Below, in pieces: positions 18,571 through 26,384 of a stretch of 64,000 nucleotides of DNA. The translations under genes and the position numbers were made by a program. Each line of letters begins with the position of its first letter. Positions within the stretch are counted from its first letter, which is position 1. The DNA lies in contig NZ_VWXI01000009.1 in assembly GCF_011752525.1 (NCBI RefSeq), forward strand, positions 124,001-188,000, read 5' to 3'. Origin of the DNA: Pantoea sp. Cy-639 (GTDB lineage: Bacteria; Pseudomonadota; Gammaproteobacteria; Pseudomonadales; Pseudomonadaceae). The notes under the pieces were generated by a model that made no database searches, was not told the DNA's origin, and worked only from the letters and a program-made list of their open reading frames with translations.

Positions 18571-20637
18571 TTACTTCCTGCCCTTGACCGCTGCCGGCGC
18601 CTTGCCGGCTTTCATCTGCTGCAACAGCGGCGTGCACTGGTTCGGCACATCGCCGCTGCTAGGGGCGATCAGCGCCAGCAGTCCCGCCGCCGGTCCGACC
18701 ACCACGCCCAACGCCACCATCCCCGCGCCGCGCAGTGCCAGCGGCACTGCCTGCACGCCCGCGCTGGGCTTGGCGAACGGCCCACGCACGTACAGCGGCG
18801 AGCGCAACGAGAACAGCCGCACGCCCTTGGATTCCGGAGTGATCTTCAGGTCCAGCTGCTCGCTGGCGAAGTTGGCCGTGCCATTGATGTAGATGATCGC
18901 GTTCTCGGTGTCGAAGACGAACAGGCGAGTAGTGGCCAGGCCATCCTTGATACCCACGTCGGCCGCCGCGCAGTTGATCTTCACCTCCTCGTCACCGAAC
19001 AGCTTGCCGATCACGTAGTTGCCCACGTTGAGCCCGGCGATCTCCATCAGGCCGCGGCTGATCGCGCCATCGTTCATCAACAAGCGCAGGGCGCCGCTGG
19101 AGGTGCCGAGCAAGGCCGCCACCGAGTTGCCGCGGCCACTGATATCGGCATCGCCGTTGAGCTCGCCGAAGCTGGTCTGCATCGGCGCGAATCCTGGGAA
19201 CAACTGCTTGAGCTTGAAGCCACGGGCGGTCAGTTGGGCACGGCCCTGCATGGGCGCGCTGCGCCCGTCCAGGCGGATGTTGGCATCGAGGTTGCCGCCG
19301 GCCACACCGAAGCGCAGTGGCTCCAGGCGCAGCAGGCCATCTTCGAGGATCACATGGGCCGACAGGTCGTTGAACGGCAGTTTTTCGCTGTGCACGATGC
19401 GCTTGCCGGCGAAGGTCACGTCGGCATCCATCGACCGCCAGCGCTCGGTACGGAACTCCTCGACCGGCAGCACCTTGTCCGCCGGCTGTTTGCTGGCGCC
19501 GCCGCGGGCCTTCTGCTCGGTGTTGGAATCGGCGCCGATCAGCGGCGCGAGGTCCTTGAACAGCAATTGGCTGGAGACCAGGTTGCCGGACAGCTTCGGA
19601 CGCGGCTGGCTGGCCACGAAGGCCAGGTCGCCATGAATGTCGCTGTCACCGATCTTGCCGTTGAAACCCTGGTAGCGGAACTGCGCCCCCTCGGCAGCGT
19701 GCAGGTTGGCGCTGAGGTGGCCATCGGTGGAATAGGCTGGCGTGTCCGGCAGGGTCACGCCAGTCAAGGGATAGAGGTTGCCCAGGCTGCTGCCGGAGAG
19801 TTTCAGGCGCAAGTCGAGGGCTCCGAGGTTGCGTGGGTCGGTCAGGGTCCCGGCCAAGGCGACGTGGCTGTCGCCGATGCGCACGTCGGCCTGCAGCGGA
19901 AACGGCTGGCTGGCATCCTGCAGCGCCAGCAGGCCGCCGATCTTGCCGGTGCCGGTGACGGCCAGCCCCTTGTAGCGCCCCTGCGCCTTGAAACCGAAGG
20001 CGTAGTCCTGGGCGTTGCCGACCTTCTCGGCACGGGCCTTGCCGACGATGTCGCTGAACGGCACCGGCTTGCCCAGCGGGTCGACCTGCACCTTCATGCT
20101 GGTCTTCAAGGTCTGGTCGTCGAAGCTGATGTTGCCTTGGTCGAAGCCAATGGCACCGATCTCCAGCTCCCACTTGGAGGGAGCTTCGTTCTCGTCCTTG
20201 GGACCAAAGTCGAAGACCCAGTTGGCCCGGCCGTCGGCCAGGCGCGTGAGGCTGGCGGCAGGCTTGACCAGATCGATACGGGGAATGCTGATGCGCTGGA
20301 CAATCAACGGCAACGGTGCCAGACGGAACTCGACACGCTCGAGGCCTACCATGCGCGGTTCCTTGAGCCAGTCGGGGTTGCCCAGGGTCAGGTCCTCGGC
20401 GGTGAAATGCGGCCAGGGCACGAAGGCCCGCCAGCCACCCTCTTCAGGTTCGGTGCGCCAGTGCACGGCGAGGTTGCCATTGATCGCGAACGGCCGGTGC
20501 AGGGCCTCGGAGACCTTCTCGTTGAGCAGTGGCTTGACGCGGTTCCAGTCGAAGGTGGCGATCACCACCACCAGGATCGCCAGCAGGGTGGCCAGGGTGG
20601 CGAAGGTCCAGAGCAGGATTCTGGCAGGGCGCGTCAT
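18571..20637 (-). CDS. AsmA-family envelope protein
   Basis: Large inner-membrane-anchored periplasmic protein of 688 residues. One N-terminal membrane segment (ILLWTFATLATLLAILVVVI) is followed by the AsmA N-domain (FDWNRVKPLLNEKVSEALHR) and a long beta-rich region with the family C-domain (TLFGELNGD-like, LLGTSSGALRLLMNDGAISR). AsmA-like proteins are now viewed as bridge-type phospholipid carriers between membranes. The last part (MVALGVVVGPAAGLLALIAP) is hydrophobic. It is a single gene on its strand, with no clear operon partner. Confidence 0.88.
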   Translation of the reverse strand: MTRPARILLWTFATLATLLAILVVVIATFDWNRVKPLLNEKVSEALHRPFAINGNLAVHWRTEPEEGGWRAFVPWPHFTAEDLTLGNPDWLKEPRMVGLERVEFRLAPLPLIVQRISIPRIDLVKPAASLTRLADGRANWVFDFGPKDENEAPSKWELEIGAIGFDQGNISFDDQTLKTSMKVQVDPLGKPVPFSDIVGKARAEKVGNAQDYAFGFKAQGRYKGLAVTGTGKIGGLLALQDASQPFPLQADVRIGDSHVALAGTLTDPRNLGALDLRLKLSGSSLGNLYPLTGVTLPDTPAYSTDGHLSANLHAAEGAQFRYQGFNGKIGDSDIHGDLAFVASQPRPKLSGNLVSSQLLFKDLAPLIGADSNTEQKARGGASKQPADKVLPVEEFRTERWRSMDADVTFAGKRIVHSEKLPFNDLSAHVILEDGLLRLEPLRFGVAGGNLDANIRLDGRSAPMQGRAQLTARGFKLKQLFPGFAPMQTSFGELNGDADISGRGNSVAALLGTSSGALRLLMNDGAISRGLMEIAGLNVGNYVIGKLFGDEEVKINCAAADVGIKDGLATTRLFVFDTENAIIYINGTANFASEQLDLKITPESKGVRLFSLRSPLYVRGPFAKPSAGVQAVPLALRGAGMVALGVVVGPAAGLLALIAPSSGDVPNQCTPLLQQMKAGKAPAAVKGRK

Positions 20638-20971
20638 TGCATGGGTCTCCTGACGGCAAAACGGGCGGGGCGATGGCTCTCAGTATGTCGGACTGATGAA
20701 AACCCGTCGGGTTTAATCTGGCGCGCATGATAACGGAGTTTTTCCTGACGCCTTTCTCAGCTATTGGTCGACGCCGGGCTTGCCTGTTACCGGGCGAACG
20801 ACGCCGCAGTTTTTCGGCATCACCGCTGTACCCGTTGATTCAGAGCCTGCGCAGCCGAGTATCAATGGCGTCGATTGTTACCATTATCCTGATGAACTTC
20901 TCTCTGGGGTTACCGGGCGTAGCATTGCCTCCATACCCACTTTCCCAGCCCCCCAGAGGAGCACCGAGATC
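20638..20971. other. Intergenic region, 334 bases
   Basis: Lies between the divergent AsmA-family gene and the repeat-protein gene and must hold both promoters. I found no convincing -35/-10 pair, operator or RNA element. CAGAGGAGCACCGAGATC just before 20972 contains the ribosome site for the repeat protein. Confidence 0.3.
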
Positions 20972-21337
20972 ATGAAACGCCAATTGCTGCTGAGCCTGAC
21001 CCTTTCAGTTCTGGCCGCCAACGCCTTCGCCCTGCCGGCCGCCGAACAACACCTGAGCGCCGAATCGCACTCCAGCGCCGCCACGTTCTCGCAACCGCTG
21101 AACACCTTGGCCGAGGGTGGCGCCGAGCGTCTGCAGGAACGCGCAGGTCGCGTCGCCGAAGGTGGCTCGGATCGTCTGATCGAACGCAACAACCGCGTCG
21201 CCGAAGGTGGCTCGGACCGCCTGATCGAGCGCAACAACCGCGTCGCCGAAGGTGGCTCGGATCGCCTGATCGAACGCAACAACCGCGTCGCCGAAGGTGG
21301 CTCGGATCGCCTGATCGAACGCAGCCACCTGAGCTGA
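20972..21337 (+). CDS. Secreted protein with 15-residue tandem repeats
   Basis: A 121-residue protein with a signal peptide (MKRQLLLSLTLSVLAANAFA). From residue 45 it has five head-to-tail copies of a 15-residue unit: a first divergent copy (TLAEGGAERLQERAG), then four of R-V-A-E-G-G-S-D-R-L-I-E-R-N-N type, and a two-residue tail. AGGAG is upstream of the ATG. The mature protein is polar and highly charged, with no cysteines. I do not recognise a functional family. It is possibly an envelope or periplasmic stress protein. A terminator follows about 50 bases later, so it is its own transcription unit. Confidence 0.75.
   Translation: MKRQLLLSLTLSVLAANAFALPAAEQHLSAESHSSAATFSQPLNTLAEGGAERLQERAGRVAEGGSDRLIERNNRVAEGGSDRLIERNNRVAEGGSDRLIERNNRVAEGGSDRLIERSHLS
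21149..21328 (+). repeat. Four tandem 45-bp coding repeats
   Basis: Units at 21149-21193, 21194-21238, 21239-21283 and 21284-21328, nearly identical in DNA sequence, with a divergent fifth unit upstream at 21104-21148. The period is a multiple of three and copy-number change would keep the frame, so the length may vary between strains. Confidence 0.9.
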
Positions 21338-21388
21338 TTGCCATGGCCAAGCACAACAGCCCGCCACGACACATCTGCTCGCCGCCAG

Positions 21389-21420
21389 GCCCGGTCCATT
21401 GACCGGGCTTTGTTTTTTTA
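21389..21420 (+). terminator. Intrinsic terminator after the repeat-protein gene
   Basis: GCCCGGTC (21389-21396) and GACCGGGC (21401-21408) form a perfect 8-bp stem around CATT, followed by a T-rich tract to 21419. An in-frame ATG for the next gene at 21399 falls inside this stem, which is why I place that gene's start at 21459. Confidence 0.9.
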
Positions 21421-21458
21421 TCCAGAATGCCCAGCCGTACAGTCACAGAATCCCGCTC

Positions 21459-22091
21459 ATGCTGCCGCGCGCCGAACAGAAGCTCCAAACCCGCCTGGCC
21501 CTGCTGGACGCCGCCTGCCAGCTCATGGAGAGCGGTCGCGGCTTCGGCAGCATCAGTCTGCGCGAAGTGGCCAAGGCCGCGGGCATCGTTCCCACCGGCT
21601 TCTACCGCCACTTCCCGGACATGGACGCCCTGGGCCTGGCCCTGGTCGCCGAGGTCGACACCACCTTCCGCCAGACCATTCGCCTGGTGCGCCAGAACGA
21701 GTTCGAACTCGGGGGTATCACCGATGCCTCGGTGCGCATCTTCCTCGACGTGGTCACCGCCCACCGTGCGCAGTTCCTGTTCCTCGCCCGCGAGCAGTAC
21801 GGCGGCTCCCAGGCGGTGCGCCAGGCCATCGCGCGCCTGCGCCACGACATCAGCTCGGATCTGGCCACCGACCTGGCACTCATGCCACGCTGGCAGCACC
21901 TGGACGGCGCCGCCCTGGCGGTGATGGCCGACCTGGTGGTCAAGACGGTGTTCGCCACCCTGCCCGAGCTGATCGACAGCGATGATCCGACGAACCCTCA
22001 AGCCATGAGCCCGCAAGAGAAGATCACCCAGCAGTTGCGCTTCATCTTCGTTGGCGCCCGACACTGGCAAGGACTGGGCAACCCCGGCTAA
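21459..22091 (+). CDS. TetR-family regulator, FabR/DesT-like
   Basis: Transcription repressor of 210 residues. The N-terminal helix-turn-helix reads ISLREVAKAAGIVPTGFYRH, very close to E. coli FabR ([20 protein letters not shown]). FabR and DesT control unsaturated fatty-acid synthesis by sensing acyl-CoA pools. The C-terminal region (TASVRIFLDVVTAHRAQFLF-like; EQYGGSQAVRQAIARLRHDI) keeps the same spacing. No fatty-acid gene is adjacent, so targets must be elsewhere. The family assignment is good; the lipid role is inference from similarity in the DNA-binding domain. Confidence 0.8.
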   Translation: MLPRAEQKLQTRLALLDAACQLMESGRGFGSISLREVAKAAGIVPTGFYRHFPDMDALGLALVAEVDTTFRQTIRLVRQNEFELGGITDASVRIFLDVVTAHRAQFLFLAREQYGGSQAVRQAIARLRHDISSDLATDLALMPRWQHLDGAALAVMADLVVKTVFATLPELIDSDDPTNPQAMSPQEKITQQLRFIFVGARHWQGLGNPG

Positions 22092-22107
22092 GTGGCGGCC
22101 TGCCCTG

Positions 22108-22139
22108 CTCATCGTGGGGGCAGGCTGCCCCGCGATGGG
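22108..22139. repeat. Single REP element
   Basis: CATCGTGGGGGCAGGCTGCC followed by CCGCGATG is one copy of the REP core, between the TetR gene and the epimerase gene. Confidence 0.65.
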
Positions 22140-22209
22140 CCCGAACAGCCAATCCACACTCCCAGTTCTGCTACCATGGCGCCCTGCCCGACCGTCCACG
22201 AGCGCCAGC

Positions 22210-23298
22210 ATGCCCGACCCCCGCCCTGTATTGACCCGTTTCCGCCAGCATTTCGCCGAACGCATCGTGCCGCTGTGGCAAGGTCCGGGCTGGAACGCCG
22301 AAATGGCCCTGCCCTACGAGGCGCTCGATGCCGAGCACCGTCCCTTGCCGGTGCAGCGCTATCGGGCCATGGCCTGCGCCCGCCAGTTGTACCTGTTCAG
22401 CAGCCGCATCGAACAACCGGGCGCGGCCGAACGTGCAGCAGCGCTGTTCCGCTCGCTGCAGAAACATTTCCACGATGCCGAGCACGGCGGCTGGTTCTAC
22501 AGCATCGACGCCCAGGGCAAGCCACTCGACCGGCGCAAGGACCTCTACACCCACGCCTTCATCGCCTTCGCCTGTGCCCATTACTGGGGCAAGGTCGGCG
22601 AAGGGCTGGTGGAAGCCACGCTCAATGGCGCGCTCGAAGTAATCCACGAGCAGTTCTCCCGCGACGACGGCCTGTACGAGGCCAGCCTCGGCGAAGACTG
22701 GTCCGACCTGGGCAGCGGCCCGTTGCAGAATCCGCAGATGCACCTGGCCGAGGCCTTCCTGCAAGTGCTGGCCGTGCGCGAGGACGACGAGGTACGCCAG
22801 GCGCTGCTGCAACTGTGCGATGCCCTGCAGGCGCACTTCATCGAACCGACCCACGGCCTGATGCTGGAAAAACCGCGTGGCGCTGTGGATAACTGGTTCG
22901 AGCCAGGGCACCAGTTCGAATGGTTCTACCTGCTGGATACTTCAGCATTGCTGCGCGAAACGCCGCTGCACGCCTCCATCGCGCGTGCCTTCGACTTCGC
23001 CGAACAGTGCGGCGTGAAGGGTTCGGCGGTACTGGCGATGCTGGATGCCAATGGCAAGGTCATCGACGCGACCCAGCGGGTCTGGGCCCAGGCCGAATAC
23101 TTGCGGGCACTGGCCTTGCGACCCGGCAGCGAAGCGCAGCTGCTGGTACAGCTACAGGCTCTGGAGTCGCAGTTCCTGCATCACGGCGGTTGGCACGAAT
23201 GCCGCGACGACGCGGGGGCGGTGAGCCGCCATGACATGCCCTCGACCACCCCCTATCACCTGGCAACCTGCCTGGAAAGCCTGCAGCGCCTGGTCTGA
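22210..23298 (+). CDS. AGE-family sugar epimerase/isomerase
   Basis: An (alpha/alpha)6-barrel enzyme of 362 residues in the N-acylglucosamine 2-epimerase family. Characteristic pieces include DLYTHAFIAFACAHYW with the catalytic histidine area, PQMHLAEAFLQVL, and PGHQFEWFYLL near residue 235. Such wording fits the YihS/mannose-isomerase branch (mannose to fructose interconversion), not the ATP-dependent GlcNAc epimerases. The gene stands alone between REP elements. The exact sugar is not readable from sequence. Confidence 0.82.
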   Translation: MPDPRPVLTRFRQHFAERIVPLWQGPGWNAEMALPYEALDAEHRPLPVQRYRAMACARQLYLFSSRIEQPGAAERAAALFRSLQKHFHDAEHGGWFYSIDAQGKPLDRRKDLYTHAFIAFACAHYWGKVGEGLVEATLNGALEVIHEQFSRDDGLYEASLGEDWSDLGSGPLQNPQMHLAEAFLQVLAVREDDEVRQALLQLCDALQAHFIEPTHGLMLEKPRGAVDNWFEPGHQFEWFYLLDTSALLRETPLHASIARAFDFAEQCGVKGSAVLAMLDANGKVIDATQRVWAQAEYLRALALRPGSEAQLLVQLQALESQFLHHGGWHECRDDAGAVSRHDMPSTTPYHLATCLESLQRLV

Positions 23299-23302
23299 CG
23301 CT

Positions 23303-23363
23303 GTCGCGGGGCAAGCCCGCTCCCACATTTCACCGGCGCGGGAGCGGGCTTGTCCGGCGATCA
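23303..23363. repeat. REP palindrome pair
   Basis: TCGCGGGGCAAGCCCGCTCC and its inverse GGAGCGGGCTTGTCCGGCGA lie between the convergent epimerase and SDR genes, where they can act as a bidirectional stop. Confidence 0.8.
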
Positions 23364-23371
23364 TCGGTGTA

Positions 23372-24139
23372 TCAACCCTTGGCCGAGCGATCGATCGAGA
23401 ACCCTGCCCAGTCCTGGCTCACCGGCATCAGCTCGAGGCTGTTGATGTTGATGTGCGCCGGCTGGTTGAGGATCCAGAAGATGGTCTCGGCGATGTCCTG
23501 CGGCTGGATCGGCTCGGCGCCAGCATAGGTGGCGTCGTACTTGGCCTGGTCGCCGCCGAAACGCACCAGCGAGAACTCGCTCTCGCACAGCCCAGGTTCA
23601 ATGTTGCTGACCCGCACCCCGGTCCCCCGCAGGTCGCAGCGCAGGCTCAGCGAGAACTGGCCGACAAAGGCCTTGGTGCCGCCATACACGTTGGCGCCCG
23701 GATACGGGTAGTTGCCCGCCACCGACCCGACATTGAGGATCGACGCACCGCGCCCATGGGCGATCAACCGCGGCAGCAACAGGCGAGTGGTGTACATCAG
23801 GCCCTTGATGTTGGTGTCGACCATGGTCTCCCAGTCATCCAGGCTGCAGTTCTGCGCCGCATCGACTCCCAGCGCCAGGCCTGCGTTGTTGACCAGGCCC
23901 TGCAGCTTGTCGAAGCTCGGCGGCAGGCTGGCGATGGCGGCTTCCATCGCCTGGCGGTCGCGTACGTCGACCACCAGGCCGTGCACCTCGGTCTTGGCCG
24001 ACAGCTGCGCGCACAGCGCATCCAGGCGTTCCTTGCGACGGCCGGTGAGCACCAGTTTCCAGCCGGCGTCGGCGAATCGGCGGGCGGTGGCCTCGCCAAA
24101 ACCGGAAGTCGCGCCAGTGATGAATACGGTGGACGTCAT
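23372..24139 (-). CDS. Short-chain dehydrogenase, YdfG-like
   Basis: NADP-dependent oxidoreductase of 255 residues. The cofactor motif TGATSGFGEATARRF is at residues 8-22 and the NAG motif appears as LVNNAGLALG. The catalytic serine is in LNVGSVAGNYPY and the YxxxK pair in VYGGTK. The wording LFGVRVSNIEPGLCESEFSLVRF (visible as VRVSNIEPGLCESEF) matches the E. coli YdfG group, which oxidises serine and 3-hydroxy acids and reduces malonic semialdehyde. It is monocistronic. The preferred substrate is inference. Confidence 0.87.
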   Translation of the reverse strand: MTSTVFITGATSGFGEATARRFADAGWKLVLTGRRKERLDALCAQLSAKTEVHGLVVDVRDRQAMEAAIASLPPSFDKLQGLVNNAGLALGVDAAQNCSLDDWETMVDTNIKGLMYTTRLLLPRLIAHGRGASILNVGSVAGNYPYPGANVYGGTKAFVGQFSLSLRCDLRGTGVRVSNIEPGLCESEFSLVRFGGDQAKYDATYAGAEPIQPQDIAETIFWILNQPAHININSLELMPVSQDWAGFSIDRSAKG

Positions 24140-24289
24140 GCTCTTCTCCTTAGCTGTGGATTATTCGTCGGCAGGCCCCGCAGCATGCCCGGCGCCGTCG
24201 TTGCCGACAACTGTCCCTGTGTCTGGACAAAAAATGAACAACGCCGGGAAAGCCCTATGCTAGAGGGTCCAGGCCAGACTATGCGCATC

Positions 24290-24699
24290 TTATCCACAAG
24301 GCTTTCCCCACAGATTGGGGGCAACTCATCAGCCTGGCGGAAGCGTTTACCTGCCTGGGGTCCTGTGGAAATCTTTCGATGATGGCTACACGCCTTCAAA
24401 TACGGCGCTTGCGACCGTCTGTCCAAGGCTTTTTCACAGAGTTACCCACAGATAGCGGGCAGCCATTGAGCACCTCGTCCAACGGCTGGAAAAGCGTGAT
24501 AAATCAGCTACAAAGGTCGATTGATCAAAAAACGAGCAACACCTTGGATGCCTTGATAATCCTGGGCTTGCGCGAGGTGCCACCATGTTTTCCACAGGCG
24601 GTTCCACATAATCCGTGGAAAGTTTTCCAGCTGTGGAAACAAGGGCTTGCGTGAAGGTCCTAGCGTGGGTCGAGAAAGATATGCGACAAGTTGTCCACA
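24290..24699 (+). other. Cluster of DnaA-box-like 9-mers in a non-coding region
   Basis: Within the 650-base gene-free stretch 24140-24795 I find TTATCCACA (24290-24298, perfect box), TTACCCACA (24442-24450), TTTTCCACA (24588-24596) and TTGTCCACA (24691-24699), each one mismatch or none and all in the same orientation. Weaker TTCCCCACA (24304-24312) and inverted TGTGGAAAT/TGTGGAAAC copies (24364, 24632) add to it. The stretch is richer in A and T than its surroundings. I find no credible coding region in it. Confidence 0.55.
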
Positions 24700-24722
24700 T
24701 CTGCTGGCACACCTGAAAAGCA

Positions 24723-24788
24723 TCGCGGGGCAAGCCCGCTGCCACGAATAGCCTGCATGGCGTTCGTGGCAGCGGGCTTGCCCCGCGA
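24723..24788. repeat. Perfect 26-bp inverted REP pair after livF
   Basis: The arms 24723-24748 and 24763-24788 are exact inverses around a 14-base loop. It sits 8 bases past the livF stop and is the probable end of the liv transcript. Confidence 0.9.
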
Positions 24789-24795
24789 CAGGAGC

Positions 24796-25512
24796 TCAGT
24801 GCCCGCCGAGATAGGCGTTGCGCACCTCCTCGTTGGCCAGCAGCTCCTGCCCGGTCCCGGTCATGCGAATCTGTCCGTTGACCATCACATAGGCACGATC
24901 CGACAGCTTCAGCGCATGGTTGGCGTTCTGCTCGACCAGGAAAATGGTCATCCCGGTCTTGGCCAGCTCACGCAGGGTCGCGAAGATCTGCTTGACCACG
25001 ATCGGCGCCAGCCCCAGCGACGGTTCATCGAGCAACAGCAGTTTCGGTCGGCTCATCAGCGCCCGGGCAATCGCCAGCATCTGCTGCTCGCCACCGGACA
25101 TGGTCATCGCCCGCTGGTTGCGCCGCTCCTCGAGCCGTGGGAACAGCTCGTACATGCGCTGCATGTCTTCAGCCGCGTACTTGTCGCCGATCGGGATGGT
25201 GCCCATCATCAGGTTCTCCTCGACGGTCATGTCGGGGAACACCCGGCGCCCCTCCGGCGACTGGGCGATGCCGTTGGAGGCAATGTAGTGCGAGGACTTG
25301 CGGGTAATGTCGGTGCCGCGGTAGACGATCTGCCCGGACGCTGCGCGAGGCTGGCCGAAGATCGACATCAACAGCGTCGACTTGCCCGCGCCGTTGGCGC
25401 CGATCAGGCTCACCGTCTCGCCCTCGTCGATATGCATCGAGACCTTCTTCAATGCCTGGATCGGCCCATAGAACACGTCCAGGTCCTTCAGTTCGAGAAT
25501 GGGTGCACTCAT
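24796..25512 (-). CDS. livF: Branched-chain amino acid ABC transporter ATP-binding protein LivF
   Basis: Second ATPase of the Liv/Bra importer, 238 residues. Walker A is GANGAGKSTLLMS near residue 38, the ABC signature LSGG-type appears as MSGGEQQMLAIARAL, Walker B is LLLLDEPSLGLAP, and the H-loop is FLVEQNANHAL. The ending YLGGH is typical of LivF. It overlaps livG by 4 bases and is the last gene of livKHMGF. A strong REP stem follows. Confidence 0.94.
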   Translation of the reverse strand: MSAPILELKDLDVFYGPIQALKKVSMHIDEGETVSLIGANGAGKSTLLMSIFGQPRAASGQIVYRGTDITRKSSHYIASNGIAQSPEGRRVFPDMTVEENLMMGTIPIGDKYAAEDMQRMYELFPRLEERRNQRAMTMSGGEQQMLAIARALMSRPKLLLLDEPSLGLAPIVVKQIFATLRELAKTGMTIFLVEQNANHALKLSDRAYVMVNGQIRMTGTGQELLANEEVRNAYLGGH

Positions 25513-26384
25513 ACCAGCTCCTCTTCGTCGGCACCCAGGTAGGCGGCGATCACCGTCGGGTTGTTGCGGATCTCCTGTGGCGCGCCCTCGGCGATCACGT
25601 TGCCGTGGTCGAGCACGACGATATGGTCGGAAATGCTCATGACCATGCCCATGTCATGCTCGATCAGCACCACGGTGATGTCGTGCTCGTCGCGTAGCAC
25701 ACGGATCATCCGGCTCAGCGCCTCGGTTTCATGCGGGTTGAGGCCGGCGGCCGGCTCGTCCAGGCAGATGATCTTCGGCCGCGTGCACATGGCCCGGGCG
25801 ATCTCCAGGCGGCGCTGCTGACCGTAGGAAAGCTCGCCGGCCAGGCGATTGGCGCAATCGACCAGATCGACCACCTCCAACCAGTAGAAGGCATGGTCCA
25901 GCGCGTCGCTCTCGGCCTTGCGATAGCCAGGCGTGTTGAGCACGCCAGCCAACAAGTTGCGGTTGACCCACATGTGCTGGGCCACCAGCAGGTTCTCCAC
26001 CACCGACATCTCCCGGAACAGGCGAATGTTCTGGAAGGTGCGTGCCAACCCGGCCCGATTGACCAGGTGGGTACCGCCGAACATCTTGTAGTACATACGG
26101 CTGGCGAAGCGCGCCGGGGACACGAAGTCCACCGCCTGGAAGCGCTCGCCGAGCAGTTGGATGACGTTGGTGCTGGTGCCGCGCACGTTCAGTTCGATGC
26201 GCCCGCCACTGGCCTTGTAGAAACCGGTCAGGCAGTTGAACACCGTGGTCTTGCCGGCGCCGTTGGGGCCGATCAGGGCGAAGATCTGATTGCGCCTGAC
26301 CTTCAGGCTGACATCGCTGAGCGCCTTGATCCCACCGAACTGCATCATCAGGTTGTCGACCGACAGAATGATATCGTCGCTCAT
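25509..26384 (-). CDS. livG: Branched-chain amino acid ABC transporter ATP-binding protein LivG
   Basis: First ATPase of the importer, 291 residues. Walker A reads GPNGAGKTTVFNCLTGF, the signature ELSYGQQRRLEIARAM, and Walker B ICLDEPAAGLNP. The insert between Walker A and the signature, with ARTFQNIRLFREMSVVENLL, is the usual LivG form, and the YLGAD end also matches. Overlaps of 4 bases with livM upstream and livF downstream mean the ATPases are made together with the permeases. Confidence 0.94.
   Translation of the reverse strand: MSDDIILSVDNLMMQFGGIKALSDVSLKVRRNQIFALIGPNGAGKTTVFNCLTGFYKASGGRIELNVRGTSTNVIQLLGERFQAVDFVSPARFASRMYYKMFGGTHLVNRAGLARTFQNIRLFREMSVVENLLVAQHMWVNRNLLAGVLNTPGYRKAESDALDHAFYWLEVVDLVDCANRLAGELSYGQQRRLEIARAMCTRPKIICLDEPAAGLNPHETEALSRMIRVLRDEHDITVVLIEHDMGMVMSISDHIVVLDHGNVIAEGAPQEIRNNPTVIAAYLGADEEELV

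Noticed and set aside
21104..21328. CRISPR-like direct repeats
   Set aside because: The repeats are contiguous with no spacers, in frame within a signal-peptide protein, and translate to a 15-residue unit.
24379..24654. 91-codon ORF in the DnaA-box region
   Set aside because: Composition is unlike neighbouring genes, no ribosome site, and no family recognised; probably chance.
24140..24795. Chromosomal or plasmid replication origin
   Set aside because: DnaA boxes are present, but there is no dnaA/dnaN/rpmH or rep gene and no clear AT-rich 13-mers, so I keep only the box cluster as an observation.
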